Part shown: positions 15,052 to 21,335 of the stretch, piece by piece
Position numbering within the stretch: the stretch's first letter is position 1
Layout: the number at the start of each line of letters is the position of its first letter
Source of the DNA: Candidatus Krumholzibacteriia bacterium
Lineage (GTDB): Bacteria > Krumholzibacteriota > Krumholzibacteriia > LZORAL124-64-63
Direction: 5' to 3'
Length of the DNA: 21,335 nucleotides
NCBI GenBank assembly: GCA_027056825.1
Contig: JALUJS010000527.1
Coordinates: 1 to 21,335, forward strand
Position numbers and translations under genes: made by a program
The notes under the pieces: generated by a model
Database searches by the model: none
Told to the model about the DNA's origin: nothing
Seen by the model: only the letters and a program-made list of their open reading frames with translations

Positions 15052-16809
15052 TCATTTGGCCAGCAGGCAGCGGCCGGTCCGGACGGATCCTCCGGCGGTC
15101 ACCCTGTAGACATAGGTTCCGGAAGGCTGGCCGGCCGCGTCCCAGCGCACGCCGTGCACGCCGGCCTGCAGGTCGGCGTCCAGCAGCAGATCGACCCTGC
15201 GGCCCCGCAAATCGAAGACGTCCACCCGCACCCGGCTGTCCCGCGAAAGCGCAAACCGGATCTCGGTGGCGGGATTGAAGGGATTGGGCCGGTTGCCGAC
15301 CCCGGTCAGACCCACGGCTCCGGCCAGGGGCTCCTCCGCCCCGGAAGACCCGAAACCCAGGCCGGGAAGATCCTCACTAACGACCACGGGCAGGGTGTTC
15401 AGGGTCAGGAGCCCGCCGGCGGGCGGGGAGACGATCCGGTAGTAGCCGTACAGGGCGTCGGTGATCTCCATCATGTACCTGGGCTGCACCGCCGGCGGCA
15501 GCTGATAGACGCTGCTCTCGGCCGTACGCCAGGCGATATGGATGTCCGGCCTGTGGTAACGGTGGATGATGTAGGCGCCGGGCCCCGCTTTCTCCACGCT
15601 GACCGCGTCGTCCATCAGGGCCGCCAGCAGATGATAGGCCCAGAACCCGCCGGTGGGGTTGCGGTACATGTCGATGAGCTGGAGTCGGGAATTGCCCCAG
15701 GTAGGGCCCTCGCCGGGAACGTAATCCTGCCCGAACATGGATAGCCACATCATGAAGATCATGCCTCGTGACAGGCCGTCGAGGTTCCAGTCCAGGGCCG
15801 TCAGGAAATGGTCATCGGGGGTGAAGTCCGGTTCGTAGGCCAGGTTCGGACCGCCGCCCTCGGTGGACACCAGGGGCACCGCGCCCACGCTCTGACGGAT
15901 GCGCGCAATGCGGTACTGGTTGTATTCCACCGGACCGTAAAGATGCAGGTCCACCATGTCGTAGCGGCTTTCGGCCAGCACGCGCTCCTTGTCGGCCACG
16001 GCCTCGGCCACGCGAGGATCCTGGGCCATCTCCAGGGTCAGCGAGTCCTGGACGGTTTCGCTGTAGGACAGCCGGGCCGTGTAGTCGGCCATGCCCGCGT
16101 TGAGCACCATGGCGTCGAGGCTGATGGAGGCGATGCCCCCGAGGATGACCGCGGCCGTGGAGTCGGCGGCCTTGACCGCGTCATAGGTTGCGTTGAAGAA
16201 ATCGATCAGCTGGTCGATGGTGCCGGTCCAACCGCCGCCCAGGTTCTGCGGGGAAGGCCACTCGCTGGCCACCTGGTAGCTCTGCACGGGACGCAGAAGG
16301 CTCTCCACATCGTCCACGCCGTCACCGTCATAGCGCTCCACCAGCGCGCCCATGAACGCGGTCCAGTCGGCCATGTCCGCGGGGGGGTGGTTGGCCGCGG
16401 GAAACTCCGAGGGCTCGACACCCCACTCGGCGTCCGTGATCAGGGTCATGCAGATGTCCAGGCCCTGGTTCTGCAAGGCCCAGACCTTGAAATCCAGCCC
16501 GTCCCAGGTGAAAACGCCCTGCTCCGGCTCACAGTCCTTCCAGTGCACCGAGATACGCGCCACGCCCATGCCGCACTGGGGGAAGACGCTGTAGCTGTCC
16601 ATGCGTTGCGAGGGCACGCCCACGCCCAGGCGGGGATTGACGCCGAAGGAAAGGTCACCCAGCCTGCGGCCCAGGAGGCGGGGTTCTCGCTCCCGGACCC
16701 GGTTTCGCTGGTTGGTCGCCGGATCGTCGCCTCCCGCAGACAAGACCGAAACGGCCAGGAGAGGCAGCAGGACCAGGAGGGGAAGGATTTTCCGGTTCGG
16801 AATTCTCAT
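15052..16809 (-). CDS. Secreted glycoside hydrolase-like (clan GH-A) protein with sorting module
   Basis: 585 residues from ATG 16809 (GGAAAGG upstream; the longer frame to 16881 adds 24 residues in front of the signal peptide). The signal peptide is about 1-27. Residues about 50-400 read like a TIM-barrel hydrolase: GVARISVHWKDCEPEQGVFTWD, GLDICMTL, the acid/base candidate Glu183 in YQVASEWPSP, YDMVDLHLYGP, and the nucleophile candidate Glu317 in VSTEGGGP. That is the spacing of GH-A enzymes (GH5/GH39/GH42-like). The substrate cannot be told. Residues 506-585 are the sorting module (NRPNPFNPATEIRF, VFDLRGRRVDLL, ending CLLAK). Confidence 0.8.
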   Translation of the reverse strand: MRIPNRKILPLLVLLPLLAVSVLSAGGDDPATNQRNRVREREPRLLGRRLGDLSFGVNPRLGVGVPSQRMDSYSVFPQCGMGVARISVHWKDCEPEQGVFTWDGLDFKVWALQNQGLDICMTLITDAEWGVEPSEFPAANHPPADMADWTAFMGALVERYDGDGVDDVESLLRPVQSYQVASEWPSPQNLGGGWTGTIDQLIDFFNATYDAVKAADSTAAVILGGIASISLDAMVLNAGMADYTARLSYSETVQDSLTLEMAQDPRVAEAVADKERVLAESRYDMVDLHLYGPVEYNQYRIARIRQSVGAVPLVSTEGGGPNLAYEPDFTPDDHFLTALDWNLDGLSRGMIFMMWLSMFGQDYVPGEGPTWGNSRLQLIDMYRNPTGGFWAYHLLAALMDDAVSVEKAGPGAYIIHRYHRPDIHIAWRTAESSVYQLPPAVQPRYMMEITDALYGYYRIVSPPAGGLLTLNTLPVVVSEDLPGLGFGSSGAEEPLAGAVGLTGVGNRPNPFNPATEIRFALSRDSRVRVDVFDLRGRRVDLLLDADLQAGVHGVRWDAAGQPSGTYVYRVTAGGSVRTGRCLLAK

Positions 16810-16968
16810 GCGCCTTTCCTGCGGATGGGCCAGGATGCCGGAGAGGAAAAGTGGTAAGGGCTTGGCCAAGGAATTAAGCAAGTCCAGTGCCCAAAGTTGG
16901 AAATATTCCGACGAAAATCAAGATTAGCATACGATTTGAGCCATGAAATACGGAAAACCTTTAAAAAT

Positions 16969-17219
16969 TACCTTGTGCCTTCGAAATTGTGTCCTGGGGT
17001 TACCGGGTGGCCGTTACCCGACCCCGCTGCACACACAACCCCTTGGCTCATGGACGGTTGCCTGCGGCCTCCTGCCTCCGGCAACCTCGACTTTCCGGCC
17101 CGTCCGCCCTCCCTGGCTCCCGGGCCTCCAAGACGCCATGGGCCAAGGGGTTGTGTGTGCAGGGGGCCGGGAACCAACAGATCCGGGTCGGCCGAACACA
17201 ATTTCGAAGGCACAAGGTA
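16969..17219. mobile_element. 251-bp inverted-repeat element, MITE-like with TA boundaries (family 2)
   Basis: Terminal arms 16969-16992 and 17196-17219 are perfect 24-bp reverse complements (outer bases TACC...GGTA). A second block, 17028-17053 with 17136-17161, pairs over 26 bp with one mismatch. A central hairpin GGTTGCC (17056-17062)/GGCAACC (17080-17086) lies between. Similarity stops outside the TA at both ends. This fits a non-autonomous element moved by an IS630/Tc1-type transposase, which duplicates TA; that assignment is inference. No protein is encoded. Confidence 0.7.
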
Positions 17220-17251
17220 CCTTCGTCGGGTAGGAGGGAGGTTTTCATTCA

Positions 17252-17286
17252 GGTTCCTGCTAGGTGTGGAACCATGTGGGACCTAG
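17252..17286 (+). other. Interleaved inverted repeats (pseudoknot-like)
   Basis: GGTTCC (17252-17257) pairs with GGAACC (17268-17273), and CTAGGT (17260-17265) pairs with ACCTAG (17281-17286). The pairs interlock as in an H-type pseudoknot, or are two overlapping operator dyads. It lies upstream of the promoter at 17345. Confidence 0.3.
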
Positions 17287-17344
17287 TGTTTGGCAAGATG
17301 AATCATAAAAAGCCAAAATCAATAACTTTAATGCAATGTTGGTG

Positions 17345-17373
17345 TTGATGAACTCCAACGGTTGTGATACAAT
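17345..17373 (+). promoter_or_regulatory. Sigma-70 promoter for the secreted protein at 17461
   Basis: TTGATG (17345-17350), 17 bp, TACAAT (17368-17373; 5 of 6). The start of transcription near 17380 leaves too little leader for the GTG at 17392, which supports the later start at 17461. Confidence 0.6.
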
Positions 17374-17460
17374 CGGACCCTATCGAGCACGGTGATTGCT
17401 TGCGGTGTTCCCCGAATGCCGTCATCATGGCTGTGTATCGGAGCTGTTTGGGGGGAGTTT

Positions 17461-19212
17461 GTGATCGTACCTTTGTCGTTGCTTGCGAAGATATGGGGTT
17501 GGTCGGCGGGAGAGACCCCGCTGCGGCGCAGGGCGCTTGTCATGGTCCTGGCGTTGGTCGCGGTGGTCATCCCCCTGCGCTCCCCGGCGGCCACGCTCAC
17601 CCAGGTCCGCTCCCAGTTCCTGGTCAACGAGGGCGTCACGCTCAATAACCAGGACCATGCGACGGTGGACATGGACGACCAGGGCCTGTTCATGGTGTCC
17701 TGGAATTCGGATTCGTATCTCTGGATGGAGGTCAAGGGCCGGGCGTACTACGCCGATGGCTCACCGTGGACCAACGAGTTCCAGGTCAACAAGCTGGTCG
17801 AAGCGGGCGGGCAATATTCCCCGGACGTGGCGACCAATGGTGGTAACCGCTGGATCGTCACCTGGGCCGACACCGAGGCCCGGGACTCCACCTACGTCTA
17901 TGCCAAGATCTACACGAACACCCAGAACCGCCGGAAGTACGAGTTCATGGTCAACCCCGAGCAGGAGGCCTCGCTGGGCCGGGTCCGGCCGGATGTGGCC
18001 ATGTTTCCCAACGGGGACGCGGTGGTCATCTGGGGGCACGCCCCTCGGGACGGCTCGGGGCTGAACGTCTACGTGCGGCTGTTCGACGCCAGCGGCTATC
18101 CCCTGTCTGACATCGTCCAAATCAACCAGAGCCCGTCCGACCCGCCACCTGTGGACCACACGGCCACCCCGGATATCGACGTGAAGATGGTGGACGGCCA
18201 GCCGGTCGCCTTCGCCACCTGGAAGCGGTGGCACGCCGACCCGGATCCCTGGGCGGAGATCCTCTGCCGGAAGTTCGATCCCTACGCCATGACGTTCGAG
18301 GATGAATTCCTGATCAACCCCCTTTCGACGGGCGTGCACCAGGGCCGTCCCATGGTGGACATGAACGGCCGGGGGGACATCCTGATGGTCTGGCAGGAGA
18401 TCAACCCCGCCGACGGCGAGTACGATGTCCACACCCGGAAATACAGCGCCGCGGATTCCACGTGGGGACCCCTGCTCGACCCGCCGGGAAATGACCAGTT
18501 CACGCAGCACCGGGGACACGGGATCCTCAGCGAGAGCGGGGGCATGATGCTGGCGTGGACCAGGATCGAGCTCATGAACGGTCTGGACAATGTCTACCTG
18601 CAGGCCTACGACGCCCAGGGTGTTCCCCTTCTGGACACGGAGTACCTGGTGAACGAGACCCTGTCCGGGGTCCAGCGGCGGCCCGCCCTGGCCATGACGG
18701 AGATCAACGGTCTGACGCACCTGGTGGTGATCTGGGAGAGCAACAACGACGATGGCTCGGGGCAGGCCCAGATGGGCGCCGTCTTCGACTTCGACGGCTT
18801 CCCTGCGGCAGGAGCGGTGAAGACAGCCGGCGGCCTCGATTCAGGCCGGCGCCCCCGGGTTGATTTCGGCTTGGAGGCCTCGGAACTGCATCCCCCTGCG
18901 CGGACGGAACAGGACCGGCCCGCCGGGCCTGACGCCGACGCGGCCCTGTCCGGGGCCCCCAACCCCTTCAACCCCACCACCGTCTTCAGCTTCAGGCTGG
19001 AGCACCCGGAGGCTGTCGGGCTCTACGTCCATGACCTCGCCGGACGCCGCGTCAGGACCCTCGCCGCCGGCGAGACGTTCACCGCGGGCAACCACACTGT
19101 GACCTGGCATGGACGCGACGACCTGGGACAGCCGGTGTCCTCGGGAGTGTACCTGGTGAGGCTCGTGGCCGGGGGGCAAGAGCAGAACCTGCGCGTGACC
19201 CTGGTGCGCTGA
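17461..19212 (+). CDS. Secreted repeat protein with C-terminal sorting module
   Basis: 583 residues if read from GTG 17461, after GGGGGGAG, although the spacing is short; ATG 17542 and GTG 17392 are alternatives. A long signal peptide (RRRALVMVLALVAVVIPLRSPAA) follows. The body has repeats of the pattern xxNGxxxVxWxxxxxDxxxxxVYxRxFDxxG, related to those of the protein at 469-2874, so probably another extracellular propeller. The last 84 residues or so are the sorting module (APNPFNPTTVFSF, VHDLAGRRVRTL, TWHGRDDLGQPVSSGVYLVR, ending VTLVR). No catalytic residues are recognised. It converges on the kinase gene with a 33-bp gap. Confidence 0.8.
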   Translation: MIVPLSLLAKIWGWSAGETPLRRRALVMVLALVAVVIPLRSPAATLTQVRSQFLVNEGVTLNNQDHATVDMDDQGLFMVSWNSDSYLWMEVKGRAYYADGSPWTNEFQVNKLVEAGGQYSPDVATNGGNRWIVTWADTEARDSTYVYAKIYTNTQNRRKYEFMVNPEQEASLGRVRPDVAMFPNGDAVVIWGHAPRDGSGLNVYVRLFDASGYPLSDIVQINQSPSDPPPVDHTATPDIDVKMVDGQPVAFATWKRWHADPDPWAEILCRKFDPYAMTFEDEFLINPLSTGVHQGRPMVDMNGRGDILMVWQEINPADGEYDVHTRKYSAADSTWGPLLDPPGNDQFTQHRGHGILSESGGMMLAWTRIELMNGLDNVYLQAYDAQGVPLLDTEYLVNETLSGVQRRPALAMTEINGLTHLVVIWESNNDDGSGQAQMGAVFDFDGFPAAGAVKTAGGLDSGRRPRVDFGLEASELHPPARTEQDRPAGPDADAALSGAPNPFNPTTVFSFRLEHPEAVGLYVHDLAGRRVRTLAAGETFTAGNHTVTWHGRDDLGQPVSSGVYLVRLVAGGQEQNLRVTLVR

Positions 19213-19245
19213 TCCACTCTTCTCTTCAGGAAATCCAATGCCGGA

Positions 19246-20928
<1,683 letters not shown>

Positions 20929-20967
20929 GGTCGTGTCCGTTTCCGAGGTCGGGGTTTCCTGCCCGTA

Positions 20968-21013
20968 TGATGGAACCGCTGCGCGACACCGCAACGATCC
21001 CACAATGCGGGTT
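20968..21013. repeat. Diverged copy of repeat family 1 in the kinase leader
   Basis: The segment CGCTGCGCGACACCGC (20978-20993) differs by one base from the core of the element at 2902-2917. The end ACGATCCCACAATGCGGGTTA matches GCGATCCCGCAATCCGGGT at 12219-12237 at 16 of 19 positions. The palindrome has decayed. It covers the region that would encode the N-terminus of the longer kinase frame. Confidence 0.55.
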
Positions 21014-21043
21014 ACCACGTTATCGGATGATTTGTGGAGGAAT

Positions 21044-21335
21044 TTAGTTGTGCCTTCGAAATTGTGTTTTTCCCCTGGCGGGCCAGAAAGCGGTCAGGAT
21101 ATCGTCAAGTTGGGCGCGCCACGCGCCCCAGGAGTGACCCTCGTGCACCGTCAGGGAGCGGTAGGGAACACCGCGGTGGTCCAGGATCTCCAGGAACCGC
21201 CGGGTGGAAGGGCCGAAGTCGTTCATGGTCCCATGGGTGATGAAAAGATCGACATCGGTGCGAGGCGCCTGGGCCAGCATGCCCAGGATGCGCCCGTCGC
21301 CCGCCTGGAAGGCCGGGGACTGGATGCCGGCGCGC
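21044..21335 (-). CDS. Fes/esterase-D-like hydrolase, C-terminal part (5' end outside window)
   Basis: 97 codons including the stop are visible, in a frame open to the window edge (RAGIQSPAFQAGDGRILGM and onward). DLFITHGTMNDF is the acid-containing strand, and VHEGHSWGAWRAQLDDIL has the catalytic His and the WR...L pattern of alpha/beta-hydrolases of the enterochelin esterase / esterase D type. The nucleophile Ser would lie beyond the window. The last seven residues (KTQFRRHN region) and the stop codon are encoded by a fragment of repeat family 2, so the native C-terminus has been replaced or extended. Confidence 0.75.
   Translation of the reverse strand, partial: RAGIQSPAFQAGDGRILGMLAQAPRTDVDLFITHGTMNDFGPSTRRFLEILDHRGVPYRSLTVHEGHSWGAWRAQLDDILTAFWPARGKTQFRRHN
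21048..21067. repeat. 20-bp end fragment of repeat family 2
   Basis: TTGTGCCTTCGAAATTGTGT is identical to 16973-16992 and to the reverse complement of 17196-17215. The outer TACC and the rest of the element are absent. It overlaps the 3' end of the esterase-like gene. Confidence 0.75.

Noticed and set aside
15808..16857. 349-codon plus-strand open frame opposite the glycosidase gene
   Set aside because: It is a shadow of the GH-like gene, full of His/Val/Gly runs, with no motif and no ribosome site.
20929..21018. N-terminal extension of the histidine kinase from GTG 21018
   Set aside because: The extension is encoded largely by a degraded repeat copy and has no ribosome site. The ATG at 20928 starts just before the membrane part.

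Overview
The window is GC-rich, gene-dense bacterial chromosome. Five proteins end in the same roughly 80-85 residue module (a PNPFNP-type opening, a VxDLxGRxV strand, a WxGxDxxGxxVxSGVY stretch and a basic C-terminus, usually LVR). That FlgD-like / type IX sorting-like domain is typical of secreted proteins of the FCB superphylum and neighbouring candidate phyla (Krumholzibacteriota, Eisenbacteria and similar). A DUF6090-like gene and several signal-peptide lipoproteins fit this. The phylum is an inference; no rRNA or other marker lies in the window.

Layout. 1-468 is a long AT-rich leader with no gene. 469-2874 is a secreted repeat protein interrupted by an in-frame amber codon. 2939-5090 (minus) holds a transglutaminase-like lipoprotein and an unrecognised cytosolic protein. 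5327-6322 is a second sorted secreted protein, followed by a short DUF6090-like membrane protein (minus). 6934-8089 is a small operon: DUF134 regulator, glycine-rich zinc-ribbon protein, NifX-like protein, and the first 14 codons of a MinD/Mrp-type ATPase that then breaks off. It resembles the nitrogenase-cofactor-like / orange-protein type cluster. Facing it on the minus strand are a 53-residue YHS protein and a P-II-like protein. 9168-10768 encodes a DUF423 membrane protein overlapping by one base a di-haem cytochrome c peroxidase lipoprotein. 10837-11931 is a NagZ-type GH3 enzyme. 12255-14441 is a secreted beta-propeller (LVIVD-like) protein, 14593-15027 a small membrane protein, 15052-16809 (minus) a secreted clan GH-A-like glycosidase, 17461-19212 another secreted repeat protein, 19246-20928 (minus) a hybrid histidine kinase with an RpfC-like membrane part, and 21044 to the window edge the C-terminal part of an Fes/esterase-D-like hydrolase (minus).

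The most unusual content lies between the genes. There are two families of palindromic, transposase-free repeats. Family 1 has ACCCGGATTATT ends: a 180-bp inverted repeat at 12015-12194, a 41-bp REP-like unit beside it, and diverged copies at 2881-2941, 9049-9079 and 20968-21013. Family 2 is a 251-bp inverted repeat at 16969-17219 with 24-bp perfect ends bounded by TA, plus a 20-bp end fragment at 21048-21067. Copies of both families supply the stop codons of neighbouring genes. Other points of interest are a perfect 14-bp palindrome filling a promoter spacer before the DUF134 gene, a three-way-junction-like structure upstream of the P-II gene, and a 24-bp perfect palindrome before the membrane protein at 14593.

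Functionally the window combines exported surface or extracellular proteins, cell-wall recycling (NagZ), peroxide/redox handling (cytochrome c peroxidase), and a decayed metal-cofactor cluster.
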